Notes under the pieces: generated by a model | The model's database searches: none | What the model was told of the DNA's origin: nothing | The model's input: the letters and a program-made list of their open reading frames with translations, nothing else | Source: Lepiota brunneoincarnata | Lineage: Eukaryota; Basidiomycota; Agaricomycetes; Agaricales; Agaricaceae | Direction: 5' to 3' | Length of the DNA stretch: 64,000 nucleotides | Assembly (NCBI GenBank): GCA_023014365.1 | Contig: JAEBUN010000001.1 | Coordinates: 1-64,000 of the forward strand | Program-made: the position numbers and the translations under genes | Shown here: one piece after another, positions 24,204 through 35,525 of the stretch | Layout of the letters: each line of letters starts with the position of its first letter | Numbering within the stretch: the stretch's first letter is position 1

Positions 24204-24720
24204 TTAATGCCTGTGACTATCAAGATCATTTTCCTCAGTGTCGAGTACCACCGAAAGCCGATTCCTGATATCTTCCGCTGCAGTTTTGCGTTCTTCTGCC
24301 GAGTCAAAGTCATACTCTTGGAAATCATCCAAAATAGACAAAATTATCTCCGGCAGACCACGGCCTCGACTATCCTTTTTCCCTGTTTCTCGCAGAAATA
24401 CCATTCTGAGCCTAGAAAGAGGGAAGAAAAAGGGAACCTGACATAAGATAGCTCACCCTTGTGACCATGTTGGGCTATATTCCGCAGCCCGGAAAGCGGA
24501 CCCAGAACTTCTCTCCCAAGTATCTTGCCATGGCGTTTTATACTATAATTATAACCAAAACTTGCGCAGGTTGAGGCAATTTCATCAAGAAACAGTAGGA
24601 ATGCTCACGCGAAGGTAGGGTTGATGACCAAGCACTTATCAATTCGGGACCATTTCCCACCCCGAAATTTCATTGTATAAAACACACCAGTTTTGTCGGC
24701 GGGCCGATAGCTATTAAGAC
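24204..24720 (-). pseudogene. Unrecognised gene fragment, inverted partner of 25150-25575
   Basis: Read on the minus strand with two introns, this gives a coherent stretch: TGVFYTMKFRGGKWSRIDK, then SIKRHGKILGREVLGPLSG, then LPEIILSILDDFQEYDF and a stop at 24204. The last block resembles VQEVLIDILNQFPSYEL, which is encoded on the opposite strand at about 25420-25470. I could not find a convincing start, so it may be a partial or decayed gene. Function unknown. Confidence 0.35.
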
Positions 24721-25149
24721 AGGTTTCAAATTCTTCTTAAAATATGGAAATTTGGATCCGGAGTAACAGTGACATAGCACTTTCGGCGAACCCCTTTCAT
24801 GGCAAACATACAAACGCGGTTCACCAGAGTGTGCATGGACAGTCACTGTCAGAATGCTGCAAGATCAGAACCAGACCAGTCACGAGACCACCTTGCAATT
24901 CTATTTATAAATGCTAAATATAAATAGATAGATGGCCATGCGTGACCATGTTAGTAATCACACATGCAACTCCGCCATCATGCACATGAGCCCCCTCTCG
25001 CAAATTCTACAATCCCTCCAACGTACACCAAGATCATGGAACTTACTCGTTGAACGCCTCCCAGGTCAATCATCTACTTTACAAACAGTGGATTGTAAGC
25101 TGAACTGCTGCAAAGCGCGTAGGACAGACAAGTGGTATTAGCGAATTCC

Positions 25150-25575
25150 GGATCAAGCTGCAGAGTGGCGTGGACCTTGAGAAATTGTTTCTTGAGAATC
25201 CTCTCTGCGGGTGGGTAGCCTGTTGTTCTTGGCAGACGCAGTCATAGTTTATTTGCTTGCTGTTCACAGTGGCGCCTCCAATGTCGGATCAGGTAGAATT
25301 ATGAGATCCTTCCGTGGGCATCCCTTCATCTTATGAAAGTTCAAGTGCTCAGCTTCTTGACCAGACACTAAATGGGTCAAAATTCTTGACTGCAATCAGA
25401 GAAATGCGAGTGGGCAAACGGTTCAAGAAGTTCTGATCGACATCCTGAATCAGTTTCCGAGCTATGAACTGCAGTCGAAACAGGGGTCTGAGGAGGCTAT
25501 TCGTGATATAGAATGCAAACTAAGTGACATCGCAGCATTCGAGGAGGTGACAGGCCGTGCTAGAATTGTGGAGTA
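25150..25575 (+). pseudogene. Unrecognised gene fragment, inverted partner of 24204-24720
   Basis: Plus-strand exons spell FRIKLQSGVDLEKLFLENPL and, after a gap, VQEVLIDILNQFPSYEL followed by a charged C-terminus (EEAIRDIECKLSDIAAFEEV) and a stop at 25575. The C-terminal block mirrors the fragment at 24204-24404. Between the two blocks the frame breaks several times, so it looks degenerate. Confidence 0.3.
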
Positions 25576-25673
25576 GTCATGAGTGTTCAAACCAATACAG
25601 ATCAAAAGACATAATACTAGGACCCTATTCTGAGCAACCATTTCTCGGTCTAATGACTGGGTCGATTTACAAG

Positions 25674-26850
25674 CTATCGATCCGAGTCTATTTCGTCTCT
25701 TTCCTCCTCTGTGGTGTACTCCGTGAATTCGTCAGACCCATCATCGTATATTTCAGTCCAATAATCCCTAATATCGCTAATCACCATTGCCTCCGACTCG
25801 CATTCAAGGCTATCAAGAAGTTCGGCCGAAACCTGTGCTTCCTGATCGTCATCGGTGGTGGCTCCGGATCTTGGCATTTTGTTCCACTCTTTGTCGAAAT
25901 CCACTGTTTCTGTCCGTTCGTTCTCGACCTCGTCCACTACCCCCTGTTTTGACTTGTCTAATAATATAGTGTGCTGACTGACTCTCTGCGAAGTTTTGAA
26001 CTGGAGCAATTGCGAGGTTTTTTCCTGTGCGAGGACGCCTATCATGATCTATTAATGAGCATTTCGTAGGTATTGAAATACGACATACCAATTTCCAATA
26101 ATAAACTACCCTCAAACACTCGATACATAGAGTCGTTCTCTGCTCGAGCTAGGGTTTCAGGTTGCTCTATGCTTGATACCTCTGGGCCAAGCTCACTCCG
26201 CTCTGTGGTTGAAGAATTGGCCTCTTCAGCTCCATCGTGTTTACCGCTACTTCCAGATGATGGAAAATCCCACTGGACAAACTTTTCTTTGTTTGCCTTT
26301 CGCAAATACTTTTTGGGTGTGCTTGATAATAGCCCCCGCTTCTTGTAATAATTCGAAGAGAGGCAATGTATGCTCTTAAGGAGATCCTATAGAGAAAGGT
26401 CCCAGTTGAGTCACTAAACATGATTTATGTGCAGCTTACAGAAGGAGGTTTATCCTTGGAGTCGCCAGCCATCCGAGTAACCTTGGAGATGTAAGAATCA
26501 TCCTGGTAGAACTTCCGTCTTTTATCAGGTCGTCCATCGATGCAACGACCCTCTTCCTCCTGTTTCTCGCTGTCGCTGTCGCCGTCTCCTATTTCGAATT
26601 CGCCAACTTTGTCATTCTCCGATTTATTTTCATTGCCGGGTGCCAGCCGGTGTTTTTTGTTGAGCTCATATAACGGTATTCCGCGAGAACCACCTGCATC
26701 TTTCGCGATCCAACCACGGTGAGGAGTGTGAATGACACTCGTGTGATTTCCAAGTGCCAAATTATCGGTGGTTTTGCGAACCCGTGAACCGTCAGGATGA
26801 ACACGAAGAGCGGAGAAGTCGTAGACTGAACTGCTACGAGGAAAATCCAT
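25674..26850 (-). CDS. Hypothetical acidic, probably nuclear protein
   Basis: Product not recognised. Exons complement(26440-26850, 26089-26386, 25674-26038) stay in frame and give 357 residues. The N-terminus (SALRVHPDGSRVRKTTDN, HTPHRGW) looks conserved. A Lys/Arg patch (DKRRKFYQDD) follows an acidic run (GDGDSDSEKQEEEGR). Exon 2 encodes DLLKSIHCLSSNYYKKRGLL and MYRVFEGSLLLEIG, continuing across the last intron to VLAQEKTSQLLQ. The C-terminal 40 residues are strongly acidic. This composition fits a nuclear factor, but that is inference only. It faces the transposon-like element, 464 bp away. Confidence 0.6.
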
Positions 26851-27314
26851 GAGAGGATCAGTGGCTGATCGCCGGTGAGGTTATTTAAGTTGCCCTAACT
26901 CGGAGGCGGCATCTTCCTGGTATAAACTTTGGGTCTTTAAGTCCGTAGTTTAGTTTGGGATCCTCAGAAAAATCACGGTTTGGTCAAGTTCTTCGAAGGC
27001 TCCTCCGAATCGCCGAGGGTGTCATCGCGAATTTATTTTACCGGAGGATCGTGGTTGGCAACAAGTCCGAAGATTGCTGTCTTCAGCTTGTTGCCAGAAC
27101 GAGGCGGACAATCAACAGCCAATTCTGGCGACCAGCTCGGCATCTTTACCTCGGACAATTCCGCGTTGCAATCAATATACTTAAGCTCTGCATAACCGTC
27201 ATTCGCGGGCTTCCTGAGCGGCGACTTAGCGACTGGTCAACCTGTCTTGGCGTGGAGGAACAATTACAGGGGGTGATGTTGAAGCTATGAGAGACGGGGA
27301 AGTGGGGGAGGGTC
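26851..27314. other. Intergenic DNA up to the element
   Basis: Contains a 111-codon open frame (26955-27290) without family resemblance. Nothing else recognised. It would serve as the promoter side of the acidic hypothetical gene. Confidence 0.4.
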
Positions 27315-27319
27315 ACCGG

Positions 27320-27342
27320 TACGGTTGCCGACCAGCGTCAGG
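27320..27342 (+). repeat. Left terminal inverted repeat
   Basis: 23 bp, a perfect match to the reverse complement of 33376-33398. Weaker similarity continues about 11 bp inward (cctgttttcga against tctatttttga). Confidence 0.85.
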
Positions 27343-27484
27343 CCTGTTTTCGATGAAGGCCCAGACCATCAGCTTCCTTTTTTATATTTCGGGGTCCCAA
27401 TACCTCAGTCCTCTAGTCGCACAGTAGTATTTTTATTCATGTATCGTTCCCTGTGACACACAGCCGAACTGGCCCAGCTTGTGG

Positions 27485-28170
27485 CATCACCGCCGTCGTC
27501 TCCACACACCTGAGACCTGTCAGAATCGGTCCTATGGATAGAGGGTACAAAAGAATAGCTATAAGAATCTGTTTTGTTTGTACACTCGATACCCATCACA
27601 TGTTTTAGGACAGAGTCTGTCGCAATAAAAGGATCTGTTCATGATACAGATCAACCTAAAAGATCTGGGATCTGTCGCCATGACCGAGATAGAATTGGTT
27701 TATTGTCTCTATACCTATAATCGATGTTATATGCTAATCAGATTCTATTCAGTAATGTGTGCAATCTACAGATTATGTCAGCAAAAGTTCAGAATCGGCA
27801 GCCTCTACAGATTGAGTGGCCCACGCATGGGCCATCAACTCTGTACCTTGTACCAGTCCTGATTTGTTGATACAATCGGTGACCTGGACAGATTGTAGAA
27901 TAGTGTCTGATTAATGTATTATATCTATTGTTGGGAGGGAGACAATAAACCGATCCTATTTCGGTCATGATGACAGACGCTAAACCTTCGAAGTTTGTCT
28001 GTGCCACATACAGAACCTTTCATGGCTGCAGGCTCTGTTATAAAATATGTGATGGGTACCAAGTATACAAACGAAACAGATTCTTGTAATTATTCTTTTG
28101 TACCTCCTGTCCATAGGACCGAATGTGGCAGGTCTCAGGTGACAAGTGCCGCCGTAGTTCGGCAACTTAT
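27485..28170. repeat. Large imperfect palindrome inside the element
   Basis: The left half (about 27485-27810) matches the reverse complement of the right half (about 27840-28170), with a centre near 27827. For example, tggtttattgtctc at about 27696 mirrors gagacaataaacc at about 27942, and gacctgtcagaat near 27515 mirrors ggcaggtctcagg near 28128. Identity is well below 100 percent, with small indels, so it is an old structure. Confidence 0.75.
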
Positions 28171-28651
28171 ACTCACTTTGGCTCATTGGGTTCAACGACT
28201 TTGAAGTGCACTAGCGAAGGGCATGATATGGATCATCCCACCATGGATCTGATCGCTGGGCTTGGGAGTGGCAGCCTCGATAACTGGATGCCTTTAGACT
28301 TGGATAGCCCTGCAACTGGTTGTTTTAAGCCTCACCGACGATGAAGGACAGGTGTGAACAAGGTTTGCCAGAAGGATAAACTTTATTGCAGAGAATCATA
28401 GATTCAGAGATGGGAATGCTTAGCAACAGCCTTGTAAGTCCCGAGGCAAATAGTCTCATTGGCAGGATCTTCTGGTGACTCTAGCGTTGATTCGTTATCT
28501 CCTGAAGTCGGTGCCGGAACGGTGAAATATTTACTGCTACTGGACGTAAAAGCAAAGTAGACTAGCAAGTAACGTTGCTGGCCAGTTATTAGGTGCCGAA
28601 TGATGTCTTCATCCGCCATGCACAACCGTAACCCCCAGGGCAAAAACCAAC

Positions 28652-30150
28652 ATGGCACAAAACGTGAGTGGTTCTGAACACTTCATTCGAATAGTTGACA
28701 GGAGTGAGGTTACTTTTTAGCTAAAGCCGATGATCCAGTTCTCGTTGAGGCACTTACCAAGTACCATCACCGACTTTTGACGAACAACAAGAAAATTGCC
28801 GAGTTCCTGTCAGTTGATTACGGCATTGAAATGTCGTGAGTTCAAACTCAGTGGTATCTCACATCTTCTCACCAGAGCTGAACTCTGATACTAGAGCCAA
28901 GACAGTTGAACACCGTAGAAAAGAACTTGGTCTGCTGGGGGGCCAAGCCAACAAGTCAAACAATTCTCAGCATGAAATCGAACAAGTGGTCCTTGGAATA
29001 ATGGCTGAGAACCCATCTGGCCAGAAGGGACCACGCAAGATCCGTCAATCGGTCGCTAACAGGACCAGGCATCATATCCGACGTGACACAGTAGATGCGA
29101 TAATGAAGAAACACGACTACGAAAATTTTCAGAAGAGAGCTCCAGGTGCACGGAAGATCCAATGGAGTAAGAAGACGCTGGTTGGAATACATGACCGATG
29201 GTCAGGCGATGGACACGATAAACTCAACAGGATTGGTTTTCCCATATGGGCCATTGTAGACGATGCCACAGGGAAGTGGCTTGGTGCATGGGTTGTACCT
29301 AACAATCGTCTTGGAGTTATTGTTGGATACCTCTTTCTGTGCACAGTAGAGGAGTATGGAGGTGAGAAGCTGTCGTTCAGTGTTTGTATGTGCATCAATA
29401 TGTGAAATGCTCACCATATTTCTTTAACAGGTATTCCCAACCAGATGACAACAGACTGTGGCTCTGAGACCACCTCAATTTACGGACTTGTGAATGCACT
29501 CAGGTATTTCCCTAGGTTCTTGGACAATTTGATACCTTTTAACGCTGCCTGTAGGGAGATCTTTCATCCAGATTTTGATCCCACCAAGGAGCTTCCAGCA
29601 CACGTGTTTTTAAGGAGTGTACACAATATCTCTATTGAGCGGTCTTGGTTCAGATTGCAGCTGGATTGGGGGGAGGATGCCGTTTTGGTATTTGAAAAAG
29701 GTGTGATTAGCGGTGTCTATGACCCTCAAAATCCTCAGCAGTAGTACGTTGAAACACCTTGGAAGCAGTTACAGCACTCATACTCACTACAGCGAACTCT
29801 GTCAATGGCTTTGGCCAAGATTCCTTCAGCAATTGCTTACCGAGTTTGTTGAGGAGGCTAATTCTTTCCCCTGTCGTTTCCAACAACAGAAGGCAGGGCC
29901 CTCGGGTATGTCAAAGCATGAAGCCTTTACGCTGTATCACAAATGGAATGGGAAGAATTGCCTGCTCCCGGTTGATGTCTCACTGATCCAAGAAATCAAA
30001 AAAGCTATGGGAGGCGATGAGCTTTTGAATTTCGTCACCTGTGAGTTTGCTAACCACTGTGAGGGGGTGTACAAAGATTTAGGTTCCCCTAAACTCTCAT
30101 TTGGGAGCGTATGGATTGTGTTTGAGAAAATGTATCCTCTTGTCTTTTGA
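28652..30150 (+). CDS. DDE integrase-core protein (putative transposase)
   Basis: Exons 28652-28670, 28721-28835, 28895-29361, 29431-29503, 29555-29743 and 29793-30150 join in one frame to 406 residues. The N-terminus (LLTNNKKIAEFLSVDYGIEM, TVEHRRKELGL) is a helix-turn-helix-like region as in other basidiomycete integrase-core proteins. The core shows WSGDGHDKL, WAIVDDATGKWLGAWVVPNN (first Asp), MTTDCGSETTS (second Asp) and SVHNISIERSW (Glu), a complete D-D-E set. The intron 29744-29792 was chosen because it joins NPQQ to YELCQWLWP, the family's next motif. The tail KNCLLPVDV is also typical. Function as the transposase of the surrounding element is inferred from position. Confidence 0.78.
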
Positions 30151-30523
30151 TCAATGTTCGTACGTACACTAGTGAGAAATGCATGATTTACGTCAAGTGC
30201 TACTCTACCAAAGTGGACACATGGTAAGATAGAGTCATTGTGGAGGGTATGGGACATGCTTTCCGAGACTCAGATGCTGTTGTGGTGTTCGCTGTTCACA
30301 AGGAGTGGGTGTTTGGGAGAAGGCAGGCCATGTGGGTCTGACGTACAAGGAAGGACCATACAACACACATCTGCGGGTGTTGGCCTCATACCGGAAGCAA
30401 AGGCTATCAGACAGGTCAGATGGGTGCCAAACACGTTAGCAACAACTGTTGGAAGCAAAAAGGGTTGAAAAGTAGCAGAGTGTAGATGGCTTGACTCACT
30501 CATTTCTATACTCCCCCAAAACT

Positions 30524-33074
30524 ATGGTTCATTGTCCTCAATGCTTCCATGCCTTTGAACGACTTGCTGAAGGAGATGTACCTTGTGCCAAATGCCATCA
30601 ACAAAAGCCTGGGATGGATGTTGTTACATTAGAAATGCTGCAGGCTAGGGCGCAATTCTACTTTTAACAACTTTGCTATCTGACGTGTTTCTCTACATTA
30701 TCTGGTGCATGCTTTTAGAACAAACAACAGTACGCAACATGTGGGCTCATGCCTCCATCACTGGAGGCTGCAATTTGTAATAGCTGTGCAAAATACTATT
30801 GTACATTGCAGTTGGCTAGTGTCCTGGGGCATTCTTCATTTTCCTGATCACATTATATATAACAGCTGAATGATCATCAGGCATACCAAAAGCAGTCCTT
30901 GAGCTTCAAGGTGCCTTCAAACTTATTATGGCTCAGGGGGAACAGCATACTTTAGAGAAACCCACTACGGCTGGGTTTGGATCGGGCTTTCTCAAATTTG
31001 CAAGAGCACTTCAGAACGATTCTATGGCTGCTGGACGCCTTGCACAAAAGGTTAAGGTTGGGAGTCCGGCAGGCCAGTACCCAAACCTTGCAAAGGCAAG
31101 GTCTGCAAGGATAGTAAAAGCCACCCAAGCAGAAGCTGCTAAAGGCACGGTGATGATAGATACTGGGAAAGGAATTAAAATCAGTGCTGGTGTCTGGTGA
31201 TTGGAAGGCCCTGAGCGTATGCGAGAGGTTTGAAACTTACTTTCCTCTCCAAAAAGCCGATTCTGATTTTCCTGGTTAGCTCAAACTCATAAGGGCTAGC
31301 GAAATCTTTCCACTCCAGATGAACCTCAAAGCTGCCCTTGACAAATTAGTTGGTCGAGCACAAGATGACTTTGCTGCGCATTGGCCTCATCTCCCACCCT
31401 TATGCTGGTAGGTTCTATGATCTGTTATCAATTTTTATCCACCCAAAATCATATGGATTCTTAGGGACACTATCTACTTACACGCACATGAGTCAGCAAG
31501 CAAACCAGTATCTCTTGAGTATCTGGACCATGGCAAAGAGCTTACGGTTGGGAAGCTATTCCAGCTAGTCATGAATCACAAGTGGGGGAGTGATAGTCTG
31601 CTCAAAGCAAGAACTGTAGAGCTTTGTTTCACCTATGGAAAAGGTTTGAACATGATGGACCTGGTTAGTCTTAGACTGGAACCTCATTGTGTATTGATGT
31701 GCTAACTCTCATAATTACAAGGATTTCTCCACTGGAGATATGGGCTATCAGATGTCAGGTACTAGCGGTGGCAGCAACAAGCGACGAAGGTTGAAAAGTG
31801 GGCTTGGGTCTTCCAACACCTATGCCCAGAATCTGCCACAATCTATGCAAGCTCACTCTTCAAAAATTCCGTTTCAGTCAGCACCTCAACCTTCAGCTAC
31901 TCGCATTGTTCTTTCCAGCTCCTTTCGACCTCCTGTTGCACGTGTCCAAGCCTTTCCTCCAAGTCAATGGACTCGAAATCCCCCTCTTATAGTCCTCAAA
32001 TTCAAGCGCTTCCTAACTGAATATGGAGGTGGACATGTCAAGGTTCAGGCTGGGACTGACGTTGAAGATATTCAGGTTGCATCTGACTGGAAGACGGGTG
32101 AGCGCAATGAGTCTGGCGCTGCACTGAGTTTAACAGGGTACATTGGATCGGGTTACAGTAAGCAAGCAATTTATGTAAGCAAATTCTAAAATATTTTATT
32201 CTGCTATTGATTAAATAATTATTTACAGGCTCGCATTGGTCCCCGAGAGTATGCTCTGACTCAGATGCATGATGCTGATTATTCAGAGAGTGAGGTCAAG
32301 AACCTTTTGCTTGCTGAGTACAAGCTCTTATGTCAATGTGACCATTTCAAAGCAGAGTTTGACAAGCATGCAACCAACTGCCAGGCCCAGGGTATCCCCT
32401 GTACATTCTTCAGATGCGTCTATGGCCTCTTTCTTATTACATAAGTCCAGCATTCTATTTCAATTTCAAAGACTTGATTTTTGGGGTGCTTTGCAATGAT
32501 CCTGGCACTGAAAGGTTGGAAAAGGTTGCTTATCTCCCCTATAACCACTTCATAGCCACCCCACTCCTCCCCTGCAACAAGGCTGATGGTTGGCTGAGGA
32601 AATTCACTGGAAATGGTGAAATTGGCGAAGCAAAGGACAACCTAACCAAGGCTATCCATGCTTTTGCACACTTTTCTGTTGTCTATTCATCAAGTCACAC
32701 TGTCTTCTGTGATCTGCAGGGTAGGTTCCAACACTCCTCACTTGCTATGAAGCTGAGACGCAGCACTAGGGATGTTTGACACCCGCGGCAAGATGTGCCT
32801 GTTTGATCCTGAGGCACACACGTAAGTTTCGACTCATCCAAGCCCACTCTTTTGTGACATGTGACACTCCAGGTCTGCAGAATTTTTGGATGACCGCCTC
32901 GCATATTGGGACCACGGTCCTGTGGGTATAAAGAACTTCTTGGATCTGCATGAACCCCACTGTGCTGAGAATTGGGTGTGCCAAAAGCTATCATTGAAGG
33001 ATCTGGAGGTTGAGCAAGTCTCTAGTGCAGAGAAACCACCTAGCCGACATGACATCTCATTCTTAACAAACTAG
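30524..33074 (+). CDS. Alpha-type protein kinase with N-terminal zinc-binding region
   Basis: Atypical Ser/Thr kinase of the MHCK/eEF2K alpha-kinase superfamily. The N-terminus has paired Cys motifs (HCPQCFHAF, CAKCHQQ, then ATCG and ICNSCAKYYC), a probable zinc ribbon. A middle basic Ser-rich segment (GGSNKRRRLKSG) follows. The kinase domain begins near SLTGYIGSGYSKQAIY and REYALTQM and ends with VFCDLQGMFDTRGKMCLFDP, GIKNFLDLHEPHCAENW and VCQKLSL, which carry the catalytic Asp region, the Gly/Ile activation stretch and the H...C...C zinc site. Known exons include 30719-30818 and 30881-31189. The first intron lacks a clear GT donor. The usual VAK-type lysine is not obvious (YALTQ). Substrate unknown. 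Confidence 0.72.
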
Positions 33075-33375
33075 TCATGTATTTCAGCTTTCTTGGGGTA
33101 TTCTTCATGAATCCTTTACCCCTCTTTTTCTTGGGTCTTGAGCTCGCTGTTATTTTGATACCACCAATGTAACATGCATTCAGTTTGCACAGAAAAGATG
33201 ATACAGTGACAATATTTAGAGAATCCCTACTTCGTATCACAAATTGTCAACAATACGTAAACATCTGGTATACTGTCAGATAGTGTATCGGTGAACCAGC
33301 TCACTTGGTGCACCAATATTCTTTGCTTCAGGGCGTCACGCGGTCCCAGGACCCATGGCACCTGTCAAAAATAGA

Positions 33376-33398
33376 CCTGACGCTGGTCGGCAACCGTA
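33376..33398 (-). repeat. Right terminal inverted repeat
   Basis: Exact reverse complement of the left repeat at 27320-27342, followed at once by ACCGG. Confidence 0.85.
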
Positions 33399-33403
33399 AC
33401 CGG

Positions 33404-34190
33404 TCAATATGGTGAACCGTCGCGGCGCTTCGCCTTTGGACCAGCTCGACTCACGAGTACAAGGTAAAGGCTATTTAAAGGTGGCCCGACTGAATATATC
33501 TCTCTTTCATCGCCAACGGATGAATGATAGACTTGGTCGTCATATGCGGCAAGATGCAATCCGGGACTTGGATTGCACACCCTTGGTAGCACTCAAATAT
33601 AGGACATGCTGAAGGGACTGCTTCACGACCACGATAGATCAATAGAAGCCAGCCCAGGTTGGCGTCACATTAAATATATTGTCCTCGTATGCTCTTCAGG
33701 TTATGCGCCAGTGATCGATGAAAGACTTGATGAGGTACGTGGTCCTAGTTATTGAACGACTTGGTATATAGGCATGACCTCAGCACCCTCATGACTGAAT
33801 AAGATACCGGACTTCTGGCAGCCGAACCTCAATAGCATTGAGAGATGTAACGACGGAGTTCTCGGGAGTCGTGATCGAGAAGAGGTGAACATGTAGTATC
33901 AGCAAGTCCACGCCATTTGTAGCGAGCTCTCCTTGTCACTTGAGAAGATAGCGGTTCATGGGGCGGAATTGAACGACCGTGCTGGCGAGATCATCTTGGC
34001 CGGTTGATGCTGACCAGATATAGTTGAAGCGTTCCAGAGTGAGTCAGACGGAGTGTGATCTTGCCTTGCTTTGGGGGTCGGTGCACAAATCATTCCAAGA
34101 GTTTGATCAAAGGAATAATTGTTGCGTGCCATAACACGATGACAACAATCTGAATGTCTACTAGGTTTTATGTATAGATATGCGGGTTGT
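33404..34190. other. Flank between the element and ATP3
   Basis: No gene recognised in about 790 bp. It contains the 3' flank of ATP3. Small frames on both strands have no family resemblance. Confidence 0.4.
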
Positions 34191-35354
34191 CTAAAGAGCA
34201 CTGGCACCTAAAAATAGGGTAAACGCAATGATTGGTGAGAAAGAGAAGAGGTATACCGGTGATAATGTCGACCAGCTCGTTAGTAATAGCAGCTTGGCGA
34301 CCACGGTTATATTGCATGGTCAAAGAAGCAATCATATCAGAAGCGTTCTTGGAGGCATTGTCCATGGCATTGCGACTGAACCAATATAAGACAACCGGAA
34401 CGACAAGTTGTGGTTGGTGGCTTACCGAGCACTCTGCTCACAGGCGTGACCTTCAACAAGAGCAGCATAGATAGCATTGGCCAGAGAAAATTCAACCAAG
34501 TCCTTTGTCGCGTCGTCCTCGTTCTCATACGCATTGTATCCAGCTCTCGGGGGGTGAGTAAAGTAACGAGGAAAGTTATCCAAAACTTACCGCTCTCCTT
34601 CAATGCCTCCTCACCCTTAACTTCCATAACAGCGGCCTGATACGAGATAGCGGAGACGAATTTATTGTAGACAATCACAACAGAGTCGAACTTAATGCCA
34701 CTTTTCACAATGAGGTCGGCAACACCAGCAGCGTCAGCGAAGGTCGGGATGTCCCTGCCAATCTGGTTAAAGGTGATGCTGTAGTTGGGGCTGAGTTGGC
34801 GGAGCAGTTGACTCTTGGACTTGTCACCGATGATAGCAATAGGTGAATCCTTGTTGACCTCAGTTTCAGCCGCAAGGGGAGATTCAGGGTCACCGGCGAG
34901 GGCTCTTCGTGTTGCCTTTGAAACAGAAGAGTGAATACCACCGCAAAGTCCCTTATCGGAGGAGATGACGATGAAGAGTTTTGCGGGCGTGGGTTTATCG
35001 GAGGGCGTGTTGGCAAACACCTCTGTGAAAAGAGTGGGTGAGGCAGTGGACTAGGGAGCAGAACGCATACCCGTGTTGGCGAGACCGTACTCCTTGCCAG
35101 CCTGCATTGCCTTCTGAGCCTTGGCAAGTTTGGTGGAAGCGATCATTTTCATCGACTGCAGGTGTATTCAGCATAGAGAGGGGGGCATACAAGTGGGAAA
35201 AGCAGACTTTTGTAATTTTCTCGATGTTCTTGACGGACTTGAGCCGCAGCTCGATTTCGCGAAGGGTAGCCATGTTGCGGGCCTGAGATGAGGCAGCAGC
35301 TGCAGGCTGCTGCATTGCCGCGCGGAGGACGGTTCGACGGGCTAGCATCGACAT
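34191..35354 (-). CDS. ATP3: ATP synthase F1 subunit gamma, mitochondrial
   Basis: Central stalk subunit of the mitochondrial F1Fo ATP synthase. Exons complement(35208-35354, 35071-35155, 34591-35022, 34426-34543, 34257-34375, 34191-34207) give 305 residues. The N-terminus ([16 protein letters not shown]) is a basic, Ala-rich presequence; mature protein starts near [20 protein letters not shown]. Landmarks are [41 protein letters not shown] and the C-terminal helix [17 protein letters not shown] followed by [19 protein letters not shown]. The last exon is only 17 nt and encodes GASAL. Divergent from eIF2-beta, 171 bp apart. Confidence 0.96.
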
Positions 35355-35525
35355 TGGAGGGAGACGAGGAGGACGGCGAGGAGGTTCTGTTCGTTGGCAG
35401 CACACTCGGGCACGAACGGACGCGTTTGGTCATATTCTCACGCGTTTACTTTTGGAATATTGTTCTCACGATTGTGATTGATTGGATTTGTGAGTCATCC
35501 TTTCGCCTCTACTCAGCATATTACA
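35355..35525. promoter_or_regulatory. Divergent promoter, ATP3 / eIF2-beta
   Basis: 171 bp between two housekeeping start codons, so a shared bidirectional promoter is likely. No clear TATA box. Confidence 0.55.

Larger units (their letters stand above)
27315..33403. mobile_element. 6.08-kb TIR element carrying a DDE integrase and an alpha-kinase
   Basis: The sequence tacggttgccgaccagcgtc (continuing with agg, 23 bp) at 27320-27342 occurs as its exact reverse complement at 33376-33398. Directly outside both copies is ACCGG (27315-27319 and 33399-33403), as expected of a 5-bp target-site duplication. ACCGGT is itself palindromic, so the repeats could instead extend 6 bp further. Inside, from left to right, are a large imperfect palindrome, an integrase-core gene with D, D and E residues, and an alpha-kinase gene. 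Both genes are on the plus strand and neither needs a repaired frame. I read this as a cut-and-paste type DNA transposon with a kinase cargo; the class is not one I can name. Confidence 0.7.

Noticed and set aside
26955..27290. 111-codon open frame beside the element
   Set aside because: No family resemblance, and other frames in the same place are equally open; not enough for a gene.
27641..28007. Small overlapping open frames on both strands
   Set aside because: They are the two arms of the palindrome, not genes.
29744..29776. Shorter intron (31-34 nt) in the integrase gene
   Set aside because: The 49-nt version with acceptor ctacag at 29792 gives the family motif YELCQWLWP and a normal intron length.
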